Origin: an uncultured Bacilli bacterium
GTDB taxonomy: Bacteria > Bacillota_I > Bacilli_A > RF39 > UBA660
Reading direction: 5' to 3'
Assembly (NCBI GenBank): GCA_934163035.1
Contig: CAKPJX010000007.1
Span: 1 to 55,937 of the forward strand
Length of the DNA stretch: 55,937 nucleotides
Shown piece after piece: positions 8,432 to 17,719 of the stretch; positions within the stretch are counted from its first letter, which is position 1, and each line of letters begins with the position of its first letter. The translations under genes and the position numbers were made by a program. The notes below the pieces were generated by a model, which saw nothing but the letters and a program-made list of their open reading frames with translations, made no database searches and was not told the origin of the DNA.

Positions 8432-9312
8432 TTTAACAACTCCTCCAATCTTCCTTTTTCATTAATTCTAAAATCTATCAATTTTAAATTTTTAGTTTTC
8501 AGCATTAATAATTTTCCAGTTTTTACATCAACTTTAAAAACGGCAAGATTAGCCTCGCCGTTGAATTTTCCGTCTTTAACATCTTTTTTTAATTGTAAAA
8601 TATATTCTTCTCTAGTTTCTTCATTTTTAATCCTAATGGTTTCGGAAGAAACTCTTTGCTTTTCATTATCAACTCTAGTGTTTTCAGCTGATACTCTAGA
8701 TTTTTCATTTTCAACTCTAGCCTTTTCATTTTCAACTCTAGCCTTTTCATTTTCAACTCTAGCCTTTTCATTTTTGAGCCTGTCTGATTCTGCACCAATT
8801 CTTTTTGATTCGGCTGTTAATCTTGAATTTTCATTCTTAATCCTTGTATCTTCATTTGATACACGATTTTTTTCATTTTTTACTCTAGCAGCTTCGTCCG
8901 ATACTATTCTATTTGTAATATCCTCTATTTGCTTAATGTAATTATCCCACTCACTTGGAGTTGGAATACTTACATCTAAACCATCTGGACTTAATGAATT
9001 TTCTACCACTAAACCACAAATTCTAGTAGGCTGTCTTTTTTCTAAGATATTATTATTTAAAACTTGGCCATAAATCTGAAATTCTACAAATCCTGATTTT
9101 AATTCACTAGGCAGTATTACTTCATCATTTATAACAGCCACTTTATAAGTCATTAAATTTTCATCTTTAAAAATAACATACTTATCAAAAGGTTCCCAAG
9201 TCTCGTCAAATTTGATAATCATTTTAGCGTTATTAACTTGGTTTTCAATTATCGTGTCGACATTTTCTAAAGTAACATCAACATTATTTACTATCGCATT
9301 AATTATTTTCAT
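8416..9312 (-). CDS. BppU-like baseplate protein with heptad coiled coil
   Basis: The first 115 residues look like the BppU/DUF2479 N-terminal domain (MKIINAIVNNVDVTLENVD to RICGLVVENSL), which attaches to the baseplate. Residues about 135-240 are a long coiled coil made of near-perfect seven-residue repeats such as RVENEKA, coded by the 21-base DNA repeats at 8701-8774. A short C-terminal domain follows. It would hold receptor-binding parts on the baseplate. It overlaps the C1q-like gene upstream by 14 bases. Confidence 0.75.
   Translation of the reverse strand: MKIINAIVNNVDVTLENVDTIIENQVNNAKMIIKFDETWEPFDKYVIFKDENLMTYKVAVINDEVILPSELKSGFVEFQIYGQVLNNNILEKRQPTRICGLVVENSLSPDGLDVSIPTPSEWDNYIKQIEDITNRIVSDEAARVKNEKNRVSNEDTRIKNENSRLTAESKRIGAESDRLKNEKARVENEKARVENEKARVENEKSRVSAENTRVDNEKQRVSSETIRIKNEETREEYILQLKKDVKDGKFNGEANLAVFKVDVKTGKLLMLKTKNLKLIDFRINEKGRLEELLKWITQ
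8701..8774 (-). repeat. 21-base tandem repeat coding coiled-coil heptads
   Basis: The unit ccttttcattttcaactcta plus g (plus strand) is repeated about three and a half times, with near-identical copies on either side. Each copy encodes ARVENEK. Such a tract can gain or lose units by slippage and so change the length of the coiled coil. Confidence 0.8.
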
Positions 9313-9892
9313 TACTTACCTCACTTGGATAATTGCCTATTTTGATAACAGAAATACAAGAACTGTTAGCATCAAAGTCCTCCCAACCCGTAATGGATAC
9401 TTCAGTTGAATTCCAGAAGCCAAAATTTAATTTGGCACCCTTTTTTAAATATACTGGTCTATTTAATTCGTAAGTAGGGTCTCCTGCTTGAGGTTGTTCT
9501 TCAACAAATAACATATTTTGAGTATCCTGCGACCTAATAATTTCTGGAGCAAGTAGGCCACCATCAGTAATATCAATGTCAATAAATGAACGTTTACAGC
9601 CTCTGTCTAATCTAATATAAATATTAACATAGTATAGTCCATCTTCATTTATAGTCAAAGTGTTGTTTTCAAAGTTCATATTATTTATACTTATACTGTC
9701 AGGGCTTAGCAATATCAAGTGGTCGCCCGTTGGTTCAAATTTTACATCTTTTGTATATCTTCCAATAAAGTAAGAATTACTTTCCATCTTATTAATATTG
9801 TTGCTATTTTCTTCAATACCACCTTCTATATGATTTAAGTTTTCGGCGTTGACAATTGATTTTTTATCAACCCATATTTGTTTTTTATACAT
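9299..9892 (-). CDS. C1q/TNF-like jelly-roll baseplate protein, possible receptor-binding tip
   Basis: After an N-terminal attachment segment (residues 1-35, KKQIWVDKKSIVNAENLNHI), the body has a jelly-roll pattern like C1q/TNF or BclA C-terminal domains: LTINEDGLYYVNIYIRLD, LKKGAKLNFGFWN and SSCISVIKIG near the end. Such domains trimerise at the tips of phage fibres. It lies between the collar-domain protein and the BppU-like protein, both baseplate parts. Ligand is unknown. Confidence 0.65.
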   Translation of the reverse strand: MYKKQIWVDKKSIVNAENLNHIEGGIEENSNNINKMESNSYFIGRYTKDVKFEPTGDHLILLSPDSISINNMNFENNTLTINEDGLYYVNIYIRLDRGCKRSFIDIDITDGGLLAPEIIRSQDTQNMLFVEEQPQAGDPTYELNRPVYLKKGAKLNFGFWNSTEVSITGWEDFDANSSCISVIKIGNYPSEVSNENN

Positions 9893-10414
9893 CTAAGCCT
9901 CCCTATGCCATCTATTTACTATTTTTGATGGTTGAATATTATTATGTGCTGTGTCATTACCAACATAATCAGTTTGTGGATTGGTTCCGCTGTAAATTGC
10001 GTCATCGACACTTAAACATCTAGGACTCCCTGAGCCACTTTGTGTTGGAGTTAATCCAAGTTGTGTTGCATCCCAGTATAACGTGGCGTGATTATGGTTT
10101 GGCATTTCTTCAATTGTCAACACATGATTTTCTTCGCCGACAACAGTACCTAAGTCTTTATTAAATAAACTACCTGTTTCTAAACTTTGAGAAGCAAGTA
10201 CGGTTCCATCTTTGTCTAAGTTCCAAGTTCCTCCCCAACTTTCATTTGGGTCAAATTCAGCATTACTTGTTTCATAATAAGAGCCAATAGGATAAAACAA
10301 GTCTAATAGAGCACTAACGCAAGCCTTTTTAGTTTCTTTTTCAGAATTAGATACTAATACAATTAAATCATCTTTATTCACATTTTCTATATCATTAAGT
10401 TCACTTATCTTCAT
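9893..10414 (-). CDS. tail collar-domain baseplate protein
   Basis: Residues about 40-110 carry the phage baseplate/tail-collar pattern: FYPIGSYYETSN, FGGTW-like SWGGTWNLD, then GEENHVLTIEEMPNHNHA. The terminal NIQPSKIVNRWHREA is also typical of this class (NIQPS-x-x-x-x-W-R). The 173-residue protein likely sits at the baseplate tip or links fibres. It ends one base before the next gene. Confidence 0.75.
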   Translation of the reverse strand: MKISELNDIENVNKDDLIVLVSNSEKETKKACVSALLDLFYPIGSYYETSNAEFDPNESWGGTWNLDKDGTVLASQSLETGSLFNKDLGTVVGEENHVLTIEEMPNHNHATLYWDATQLGLTPTQSGSGSPRCLSVDDAIYSGTNPQTDYVGNDTAHNNIQPSKIVNRWHREA

Positions 10415-10422
10415 AAAACCAT

Positions 10423-12411
10423 CTACCTTTCATAAGCAACGAATCCAATTACATTTAAAGTTAGTTTTCCAGCTCCAGTTTTGGCCTCCAAACTTTGTTC
10501 ATCTGTAGGTTCACTGGCAGAACTTCTAGCAACAATTGTATTCATGCCATTTTTTAAATAATTTTTAATATCAATACCAGTTACACTTTCCATATTTTTA
10601 GATTGTGGAGACCAGCTCTCAATTCCAAGAGCACTAGGCATTTCATTAAGATCATTATCATTAATAATTAAGCTATTACTAGAATTATTAATAAAATAAT
10701 TACCGTTTGAATTATAGATTTTAATTTCTGAAGCACTGCCATTTGTGTAATACCACTCTATTTGGCAATGTTGCATTGTTAAGTATGCGTGTAAAATAGT
10801 AAAGTCTTCAGGTATATAGGCATCAAGATATACATTTTGATGCACTATCTCTTGTGTATCTGAACCTGATGGACTATAACCAGTAAATCCTAATCTTTGA
10901 TAGCCACCCATTTCTCCAGCACTTGTATAAAACAAGTTTGTTATAAGACCATTTTCACCAGCTATAGTAGCACCATTCGACAACTGAATGCCATTATTAG
11001 AAATAGATACATTATTACTAACTATTGATATATCATCAGTTGCTAAATTGAATTTATGTGATTTAAAATCAATATCATCAGCACTTACCACAAACTTAGT
11101 TCCTTCATCAGCACTTGCATCAAGCTTTGCTTGTGCTAATTTATTATCACTGGTTACTTTTAAAACTATTGTACCAGCGTTTTTATTTGTCTGAATAACA
11201 GCATCTTTTATCGCTGTAGATGATGGAGTATTAACAGTATAATCATTTTGTTCGTCCTCTGTATCATCAGTATAGGATTGTTCTTCTAGCCCATTATCAA
11301 CAGTTATAATATTATTAAACATTACACAGTCATAATAGGTATTATCATAAAAAGCATAGAAACAGTCTAATGGTTCTATATTAAGTATCCCTTTAGTATT
11401 AAAATCATAAATGTAATATTTCATTCCTTTTAATACCTCAAACAACTCATCATTAAATTCGCCATCGGCATCATTTTCCAGTAATTTACAATCTTTTATA
11501 TTATAAGTATGGATTTCAGCAGCTGGTATACTACCTAAAACTCGCTCTATTCCATTGGTATCAGTATAGCTAACAACATTTATTGGTCCAATCAATTTTT
11601 CAAAACTCACATTATCACTTTTGATGTCTACACCATTAACTTCTAAATTCTGATTTCTACCGTCATTAACATTTAGAACTGTATTTTCAGTTAAAACATA
11701 AGGCAATTTTGTAGAATTAAAAATACTATCTCCAATAAACTTAATTTTAAAAATATCATTAATATCGAATATAAAAGCGCCACCAACAACGGTATTCATG
11801 TCGTCTAAAACATCACGATATGTCATATTATTTCCTGAGTATATATCCTTTTTTATTAATTTATTGCTATTAGGATAAACACTCGGTATGTCATATTTCC
11901 ACCTTAATTTTTTACACATAGCTATTAAAAGATTTCTATGTGTTATAGGGTATTTTACTTTTAACGGATTATCATCAAAGCTAATCATAGCTTCAAGCAT
12001 TTTATCATATCCAGTAACCGTGTATAAATTAGACTCTAAGTTATAAGGACAATCCTTTACAAGAAAATTGCCAAAGTCGAGATATTCATAATTCTCATTA
12101 ACCATTATTCCTATCTTTATATTTATCTTCTTCATTTTCGGAACTGATATCTTGCTTTCCATCTGAAGTTGTTTCATTAAGGTTTTTCCCAATGAAGCAT
12201 TAGAAATCAAAGATGTTTTGTTAAGTAATTTTAGTGGTATCTCTTTAATAGCACTTTCTGTTAATAATTTTTTATTATCTTCTAAAAATAAATTAGTGCC
12301 ATTTTCCATTAAAATAGCATCACTTAAATCATTAGATAAAAAAGAGGCACGACAATCTAACTGTCTTGTACCTCTCAAAGATTTTTTAAAATCTTTACTT
12401 ATCTTTTTCAT
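10423..12411 (-). CDS. phage tail endopeptidase-like / baseplate hub protein
   Basis: This 662-residue protein follows the distal tail gene, the position of Tal/prophage endopeptidase tail proteins. The N-terminal 380 residues carry the tail-hub pattern (KKINIKIGIMVNENYEYLDF, LYTVTGYDKMLEAM, MTYRDVLDDMNTVVGGAF). A linker and a beta-rich C-terminal module (about 480-660) follow, perhaps for surface binding. It may act in attachment or wall penetration. I see no clear catalytic motif. It overlaps the upstream gene by four bases. Confidence 0.75.
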   Translation of the reverse strand: MKKISKDFKKSLRGTRQLDCRASFLSNDLSDAILMENGTNLFLEDNKKLLTESAIKEIPLKLLNKTSLISNASLGKTLMKQLQMESKISVPKMKKINIKIGIMVNENYEYLDFGNFLVKDCPYNLESNLYTVTGYDKMLEAMISFDDNPLKVKYPITHRNLLIAMCKKLRWKYDIPSVYPNSNKLIKKDIYSGNNMTYRDVLDDMNTVVGGAFIFDINDIFKIKFIGDSIFNSTKLPYVLTENTVLNVNDGRNQNLEVNGVDIKSDNVSFEKLIGPINVVSYTDTNGIERVLGSIPAAEIHTYNIKDCKLLENDADGEFNDELFEVLKGMKYYIYDFNTKGILNIEPLDCFYAFYDNTYYDCVMFNNIITVDNGLEEQSYTDDTEDEQNDYTVNTPSSTAIKDAVIQTNKNAGTIVLKVTSDNKLAQAKLDASADEGTKFVVSADDIDFKSHKFNLATDDISIVSNNVSISNNGIQLSNGATIAGENGLITNLFYTSAGEMGGYQRLGFTGYSPSGSDTQEIVHQNVYLDAYIPEDFTILHAYLTMQHCQIEWYYTNGSASEIKIYNSNGNYFINNSSNSLIINDNDLNEMPSALGIESWSPQSKNMESVTGIDIKNYLKNGMNTIVARSSASEPTDEQSLEAKTGAGKLTLNVIGFVAYER

Positions 12412-12782
12412 AAACGATCCTCACATGTTAACGAAATATCAAAAGCATCGCATTTTTTAATATTGTCATAAGTTAATGAATAATCACCTACTGTAAATGT
12501 TTTTTCTATCCATTTCTTTTGTATTGGATTATAAAATTTTATATTAGCCTCAGATTTATTCAATAGAGATATCAATTTTTCCAATTGATCTTGAGTTTGT
12601 CTTCCAAAAGTAATAGTTAGCTTTAAAAATAAGCCTATATATGTTCCACTAAAACTACCAGCTAAATTATCTCTTCCAGTATCGTTTCCCCACAATTTAG
12701 AATAGCCAAAAATTATTTTTTTTACAGAAAACTGGGATAATTTAACGCCATCAAAATAAAATAAATTTTCGTCAATTAACAT
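12408..12782 (-). CDS. distal tail-type protein (DUF6711-like)
   Basis: A 124-residue beta-rich protein between the tape measure and the tail hub. That is the place of Dit or a reduced Dit relative. Motifs such as FYNPIQKKWIEKTFTVGDYS and DAFDISLTCEDRL suit a tail-tip ring protein. It is much shorter than full Dit (about 250 residues), so it may hold only the N-terminal ring domain. Confidence 0.65.
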   Translation of the reverse strand: MLIDENLFYFDGVKLSQFSVKKIIFGYSKLWGNDTGRDNLAGSFSGTYIGLFLKLTITFGRQTQDQLEKLISLLNKSEANIKFYNPIQKKWIEKTFTVGDYSLTYDNIKKCDAFDISLTCEDRL

Positions 12783-12784
12783 AA

Positions 12785-14833
12785 TTATCCTCCGTTCCTA
12801 TTAAACTCTTCATTATTTTGTATTTTTTTAAGAATTCTAAATAAAGTATATTTATCAATTTTTCCAGTCAAATCAACATTAACGCTTACCCATTTTCCAA
12901 TTTCTCGGCCCAGTCTTTCCATTGTGCTATCGTTAGTTAAAGGTAATACGCCCTCAGGACCGGCCTCACCACCAATGATATCATCTCTTAATGCAACGCC
13001 TTTCTTGGGAACATCAATAATACCACCAGTTGCCATGTAAGTTGGTTTAAACCTTTTTATTTTAAATTCTCCAATGCTTGGTATTGTAAATCCAACATAT
13101 TTTCCTATTGAATTTATGCCATTAATTATTTTGTTTAAGCCATCAACCACCAAAATATTTACTAAATACTCAATCCCACTAATCATAAAGTTAATTAACT
13201 TAGTAACAGCATTCATTGCATTATCAACAAAGTTATTAATTGATGGTCCTAAATTATTAATAAACCAAAGTAATGATTGCATTAAATTTGTAATTAACTT
13301 TCCTAATAAAGTTAAAGAATTTGCAATTAAAGGCATTGTTAACGACATTGTTATTAATAACGCACATATGCCAGTGATAACTCCTAAAAACGGAACTAAG
13401 CCAGCAGTCATTAAAGGTCCTAATATTGCCACAGAACCCATTAAAGCAATTATACTTATAAAAATAGTCGCCATTAAGCCAATAACATCATTAAGTGTTA
13501 AACCACTTTTTGAAAATGTATCTATTAAATCAGTGACAGATTCTATAACCAAAGCTAAACCACCAAGTATTGCTATGAATTCTATGGCTTTACCTAAACT
13601 ATCAAAAAAATTTGTGAAATTAGTGGATAATGATTTTGTAGGATTTAGAAGGCCAGTTATTAAACCTATAATGGTTTTTAATATTAAGAAACCAGAAAGT
13701 GCTCCTACAATAATTAAAATTCCACCAGCCACAGGACCATATTTTTCTATTACTTCATTAAAAAAATCAAATACAGGTTGAAAAAATTCTTGTATTTTTA
13801 CTAGCCAATCGGGAATTTCTATATTTTCTAAATTTGACAAATCCATTGATGGTGACAAATTATTAGTATCTCCTGATGAATTGTCACCCATTACATTAAT
13901 ATTGTCATCAAATGAAGCTAAAGTTTTAGATAGGCTTTTTGCATTACTATTAGCTTTTTTAAACTTATCAGCACTAGCACCAGCAAATAAATTTACTTTT
14001 AACCAAGCTTGAGAAAGAAAATTAGCATAAGAAAGCAATTTATAAACTAGTGAAACCATTTTTTCTATAACTGGTTCCAAGATACTAGCTAATGAGAACT
14101 TTATATATTCTATATCGGTTGCCATTTGCTTATTATAGCTTGATAAAGTGCTGACAGCGCTTCTCACAGCATTATAAGCACTTCTTATTCCAAATACGGC
14201 CATTGCCATTTGTCCTACTTTTTTTATAAAACTAGCAGAATGTTTATTTAAGTTTTTAGAAACCTTATCAACTTTATCATCAACATCATCAATTTCATCT
14301 TCTAAATCATTAACACTATTTTTTAATGATGAACTTGAATTAGTTATATTATTAACTTTGCTAGGAACTTCATCTAAACTAGACTTCAAATTATTATTGG
14401 CATTAATTACATCATTAACTTTTTTCTCTACTTCTGCATATTTTTTGCTAGATTCCTCAATTTTCAGCTTATTGTTTTCTAATTGTTTTTCAATAATTGA
14501 CAACTCATTCATTCCTTTAATATAAGGACTTTTTGAATCTAATTCATCTATTTTTGATTGAAATTCAGTATTTATATTATTTATAGTTTTGGTATTATCA
14601 AGGCCATTAATTTTTTTTAAAGTAATAGCTTCTTCTTTTTCTTTTAAAAGTTCATTAATTTGTCGATCATAATCTTTTTTATCAAGCTCAATCTTCGCTT
14701 CTATTTCGATTTTTTTATCTGTTAGTCTGTCTTCTTTACTCTTAAATTTATCTAGCTCTTTTTTAGCTTCTTTAAGGTCATATTTAAGTTTTTCATTATA
14801 TAGTCGTGTATTAATTTTTAATTGTCCATCCAA
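12785..14833 (-). CDS. tape measure protein (module 1)
   Basis: This 682-residue protein sets tail length and later passes through the envelope during injection. Residues 1 to about 210 are charged coiled coil (many Lys/Glu/Asp). Several hydrophobic segments follow at about 365-395, 415-435 and 445-495. The C-terminus has the common ATGGIIDVPKKGVALRDD and GGEAGPEGVLPL motif. At about 0.15 nm per residue, a tail near 100 nm is expected. It lies between Gp15 and the distal tail gene. Confidence 0.9.
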   Translation of the reverse strand: MDGQLKINTRLYNEKLKYDLKEAKKELDKFKSKEDRLTDKKIEIEAKIELDKKDYDRQINELLKEKEEAITLKKINGLDNTKTINNINTEFQSKIDELDSKSPYIKGMNELSIIEKQLENNKLKIEESSKKYAEVEKKVNDVINANNNLKSSLDEVPSKVNNITNSSSSLKNSVNDLEDEIDDVDDKVDKVSKNLNKHSASFIKKVGQMAMAVFGIRSAYNAVRSAVSTLSSYNKQMATDIEYIKFSLASILEPVIEKMVSLVYKLLSYANFLSQAWLKVNLFAGASADKFKKANSNAKSLSKTLASFDDNINVMGDNSSGDTNNLSPSMDLSNLENIEIPDWLVKIQEFFQPVFDFFNEVIEKYGPVAGGILIIVGALSGFLILKTIIGLITGLLNPTKSLSTNFTNFFDSLGKAIEFIAILGGLALVIESVTDLIDTFSKSGLTLNDVIGLMATIFISIIALMGSVAILGPLMTAGLVPFLGVITGICALLITMSLTMPLIANSLTLLGKLITNLMQSLLWFINNLGPSINNFVDNAMNAVTKLINFMISGIEYLVNILVVDGLNKIINGINSIGKYVGFTIPSIGEFKIKRFKPTYMATGGIIDVPKKGVALRDDIIGGEAGPEGVLPLTNDSTMERLGREIGKWVSVNVDLTGKIDKYTLFRILKKIQNNEEFNRNGG

Positions 14834-14844
14834 TTAATATCACC

Positions 14845-15399
14845 TCATTTCAATTTTTCCTCCCAATACTTATCAATTTTCTTCTCATAATCAGTTTTTT
14901 TATGAACTAATGCTACTGTGGCTTTAGCTTCTTCCCAACGGGCTTTCTCTTGACCTTTTTTATTAGACAATGGTTCTTCTCTAATAGTTCTAACTCTACT
15001 TAGTACACTGTTTTCTGTTAAACCTTCTAATAGATCATGAAACTGCCACCAATGCATTTCTTCTTTATCTAAATCTATTTTATAATCACTCATAAAACTT
15101 GCTTTAATATAGCCTGCATCTTGCTCAAAATCCATTGATGGTTCTTTATCATAATCATTAACTTTTTCGGTTCGATTGCAAGTTAAATATTTAGTTAGTA
15201 GTTTAATAATTTCACCTTGATTTTTATAATCAGATAGTCCTTCTTCCCCTAAGAGCAAGTAAATTATAGCTAGTGTTTTTTCATAGTTTCCTATTTTAGG
15301 ATCTCTAAATATCTCATCGCATTTTAAAGCGATTCTAAAATCTGTGTTAATTTTATACTTAATATTATTTACTTTTATGTATTCAGGATATTTATTCAT
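14845..15399 (-). CDS. Gp15-family tail assembly protein
   Basis: The 184-residue protein matches the bacteriophage Gp15 pattern: KINTDFRIALKCDEIFRD, IIYLLLGEEGL, DAGYIKASF and EEMHWWQFHDLLEGL. In this phage group Gp15 with the preceding Gp14-like protein works as a tail assembly chaperone pair before the tape measure gene. It starts within the last eight bases of that gene, so translation is coupled without an evident frameshift. Confidence 0.85.
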   Translation of the reverse strand: MNKYPEYIKVNNIKYKINTDFRIALKCDEIFRDPKIGNYEKTLAIIYLLLGEEGLSDYKNQGEIIKLLTKYLTCNRTEKVNDYDKEPSMDFEQDAGYIKASFMSDYKIDLDKEEMHWWQFHDLLEGLTENSVLSRVRTIREEPLSNKKGQEKARWEEAKATVALVHKKTDYEKKIDKYWEEKLK

Positions 15400-15889
15400 T
15401 TGTTAAGACATTATCTTCTAGCGAAGAATACTTTTCTTTAATTTTATCTTCAATTTTCTTGTAATTCATTTTAATTAAAGGCAATACTGGTTCTAACATT
15501 TCTGTTAAATCATCAAACATTGATAGATATCTAACTTTACCAAATATTTTATTAGTGCCACCTTCACCTAAGAATAAATCCATTGCTTCTTCTAATTCTC
15601 TATAATATTTTTTTATAGCTTGAGACTTGGCTTTTTCATTTCTAGTCATTAATCCCTTAGTCTTAGCATCAGCTTTTTTATTTATTAAAGTAAATTCATC
15701 ACGCAAGTTAGCGGTAGCTGTACGAACCATTTCAGCACATTTATCATAATTTTCAGCTGTATTGATATCTTCTAGGTCAAACTCTATATACTCTTCGTTA
15801 CCATTTTTATCTAACACTTTCGTACCATCAGGATTTTCAATTCCTATTCTTATTATATCTCTTTTTTTGATTTTAATATAATCGTTCAT
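15392..15889 (-). CDS. tail assembly chaperone (Gp14-like / DUF6673)
   Basis: A 165-residue helical, charged protein between tail tube and Gp15, the usual place of the first tail assembly chaperone. I chose the ATG at 15889 because GGAGG lies seven bases upstream; the longer frame to 15925 runs back into a terminator hairpin. No membrane segment. It likely coats the tape measure during assembly. Confidence 0.75.
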   Translation of the reverse strand: MNDYIKIKKRDIIRIGIENPDGTKVLDKNGNEEYIEFDLEDINTAENYDKCAEMVRTATANLRDEFTLINKKADAKTKGLMTRNEKAKSQAIKKYYRELEEAMDLFLGEGGTNKIFGKVRYLSMFDDLTEMLEPVLPLIKMNYKKIEDKIKEKYSSLEDNVLTNE

Positions 15890-15902
15890 TTTTCCTCCAT
15901 AT

Positions 15903-15941
15903 AAAAAAAGAACTCCCAAAAACACTTAGATTTCTAGGAGT
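15903..15941 (-). terminator. possible terminator between tail tube and chaperone genes
   Basis: ACTCC pairs with GGAGT, with an inner TAGA/TCTA helix, and seven T follow on the minus strand. It could lower expression of the chaperones relative to the abundant tail tube protein. The stem is short and bulged. Confidence 0.5.
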
Positions 15942-15950
15942 CAAAACTTA

Positions 15951-16463
15951 TTATTTACTTGCAGTTGCAGATACGTTTGTTTCAGTAAAGACTGGCTTGC
16001 CATCAGTTAAAGTAACGGTACCATTCTTAGGGTCACCATTAAGATTAATTTTAAATCCAATAGTAGGAGTAGCACCACCATCGCCACCGTAAGACTTAAT
16101 AGAGATAGAACAATCAAATAATTGTGCTCTAAAAGCATCTGATTTAGTAGTCATATATTTATCAACGCCTAGAAATTGAGTTGTTGCTTCATCATGAACA
16201 GCCAACTTAAGTCTTAAATCATTGATAAAATCGTATATAGGATCGCCATAAATACATTTCATTTCACTATCTAAATTAATACTATAGCCCTCTACTTCTG
16301 TTGAGCTAGTATCATGAATAATATCTGTATCAGATGATTCTGAGGCATCATAGGTATATGTACCTGTTGTCATACCTCTACCAACTAAACCCCAATTCGC
16401 AGTTTTATCGGTTGGAGTTGTATTTAAAAATCCCATAATTTCTGTTCTTTTTACATACTTCAT
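15951..16463 (-). CDS. major tail tube protein (module 1)
   Basis: A 170-residue beta-rich protein with the pattern of siphovirus tail tube subunits (WGLVGRGMTTGTYTYDASESS, then an immunogenic-type EVEGYSINLDSEMKCIYGDPIYD core and a C-terminal IGFKINLNGDPKNGTVTLTD). It is placed between the tail terminator and the assembly chaperones, and is followed by a possible terminator, as expected for a highly expressed subunit. Confidence 0.8.
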   Translation of the reverse strand: MKYVKRTEIMGFLNTTPTDKTANWGLVGRGMTTGTYTYDASESSDTDIIHDTSSTEVEGYSINLDSEMKCIYGDPIYDFINDLRLKLAVHDEATTQFLGVDKYMTTKSDAFRAQLFDCSISIKSYGGDGGATPTIGFKINLNGDPKNGTVTLTDGKPVFTETNVSATASK

Positions 16464-16470
16464 AAAATCA

Positions 16471-16893
16471 CTATCCTTTCATTTCTAAATAAGTAAATTT
16501 ACAACTTATTCTGTAAATTGCTTCGTTTGTTTCAGCAATAAAAATATATCCATTGGAGGTTGCTTCAATAGATATTGGTAAAACATTCTCACTTAATTGT
16601 GGATAAATATCATTGTCATAATTATATTTGAGCCATTTACTAAACTTTTCAAAAAAGCTAGAATTACTAATGTTATTTTCGACTTCAGAGTTCCAAGAAA
16701 GTTTAGCATCAAGGGAAAATAAAAACTGCTTCTCTACATCTCCATTATCGTATTGCTCCAATACTGGATTATAGCTAGCAGTTTCTATAACCGAATAATT
16801 TTCTACTTCGTTAGATAAATAATTAGCATTTATCTCTGCAAACTCATCTATAAAAGGACAAGTTGCAACATAATCTCTTATTTTTTCGAGCAT
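16471..16893 (-). CDS. tail completion / minor capsid protein (Minor_capsid_3-like)
   Basis: A 140-residue protein in the slot just before the tail tube gene, where the tail terminator or tail-to-head joining protein is coded. The pattern YSVIETASYNPVLEQYDNGDVEKQFLF and C-terminal IYRISCKFTYLEMKG fits this class. It overlaps the upstream neck gene by 16 bases. Confidence 0.7.
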   Translation of the reverse strand: MLEKIRDYVATCPFIDEFAEINANYLSNEVENYSVIETASYNPVLEQYDNGDVEKQFLFSLDAKLSWNSEVENNISNSSFFEKFSKWLKYNYDNDIYPQLSENVLPISIEATSNGYIFIAETNEAIYRISCKFTYLEMKG

Positions 16894-17345
16894 TTATTTA
16901 CCTCCCTTTGTGCTTCTTCAACTATCTTTTCTTTATCATTATTAATGGTTCTTTCAACAAAATGAGCTCCTCTTCCAGTACCTCCAGTTGTTTCATAATA
17001 ATTTTTTAAATGCCTATTAGTAGGAACTCTTTTGCCTCTATATCCTACATGTGCCCCTTCTTTATTTACAATAAACGGCCAACCAGTGCTGTTATGCTCA
17101 GAATTAACATAAAGAATACCAGTATTAATATAGTGCGCATAATTAGTTTGAACTTCAACCAAACCTGGTCTAGTTGCTCTTGTATTACCAGCCATAATTC
17201 CACTATCATATGGCATGTTTAACCTCATATAATGAATAAAAGAAGCATCAACAACCTTCTGAGTTTTGCCATCAGAACCAAGACCATATTTTTTTATTAA
17301 GTCTTTATCAGTAGGCAAAAATACTTCAAAATCGTACTTAATCAC
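16878..17345 (-). CDS. neck protein / minor capsid protein (HK97 gp10-type position)
   Basis: The 155-residue protein has the small neck protein pattern MRLNMPYDSGIMAGNTRATR and YAHYINTGILYVN with a basic RGAHFVERTIN end, as in minor capsid proteins that connect head and tail. It starts four bases before the end of the preceding gene. Confidence 0.75.
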   Translation of the reverse strand: MIKYDFEVFLPTDKDLIKKYGLGSDGKTQKVVDASFIHYMRLNMPYDSGIMAGNTRATRPGLVEVQTNYAHYINTGILYVNSEHNSTGWPFIVNKEGAHVGYRGKRVPTNRHLKNYYETTGGTGRGAHFVERTINNDKEKIVEEAQREVNKCSKK

Positions 17346-17719
17346 TCACCAAATACCATATAATGCTTCATATCATCACTACAATAGTCTTTAATAGAAG
17401 CATCAGTAATTTTCATATACTCATAGTTTTCTAACTCATTTAAACAATTAAAAGATTCTATTTTACCTTTAATCAGATAATCGTCTGGCTTCAAAGTCCA
17501 AGTTTTAGAATCTCCTTTATACTCTTTTGGCTTAACATAACCGCTTTCAGTCATTAAAATTAAAACTGAATAACTATTACTATTTAATAATTCTAAATTT
17601 GACAACTTAATAGTTTGTCTTGAATTCCAGAAGCCTTTAAGATTATAAATACCATATTTCTTAGTTTTTGTTTTTGGATCAAGATACTTGTTAACAACAG
17701 TTATATCTTTATCAAACAA
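17342..17719 (-). CDS. head-closure protein
   Basis: A 125-residue beta-rich protein in the head-closure slot between connector and neck genes. I take the start as TTG at 17719, with GGAGG eight bases upstream and an eight-base overlap with the previous gene. The longer ATG frame to 17773 would run deep into that gene and has no binding site. Such proteins seal the portal after packaging. Confidence 0.65.
   Translation of the reverse strand: MFDKDITVVNKYLDPKTKTKKYGIYNLKGFWNSRQTIKLSNLELLNSNSYSVLILMTESGYVKPKEYKGDSKTWTLKPDDYLIKGKIESFNCLNELENYEYMKITDASIKDYCSDDMKHYMVFGE

Noticed and set aside
8701..8774. Possible CRISPR array
   Set aside because: Units are contiguous without spacers, are 21 bases long and code for protein heptads.
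8589..8798. Leftward frame coding repeated KMKRLEL units
   Set aside because: It is a second frame of the 21-base repeat inside the BppU-like gene, so its repeats follow from the DNA repeat.
13074..13781. Long open frame of 235 codons on the plus strand
   Set aside because: It is fully antisense to the hydrophobic part of the tape measure gene, has no ribosome binding site and reads as a shadow of codon bias. Similar antisense frames at 8408-8941, 45866-46357 and 24173-24592 were rejected for the same reason.
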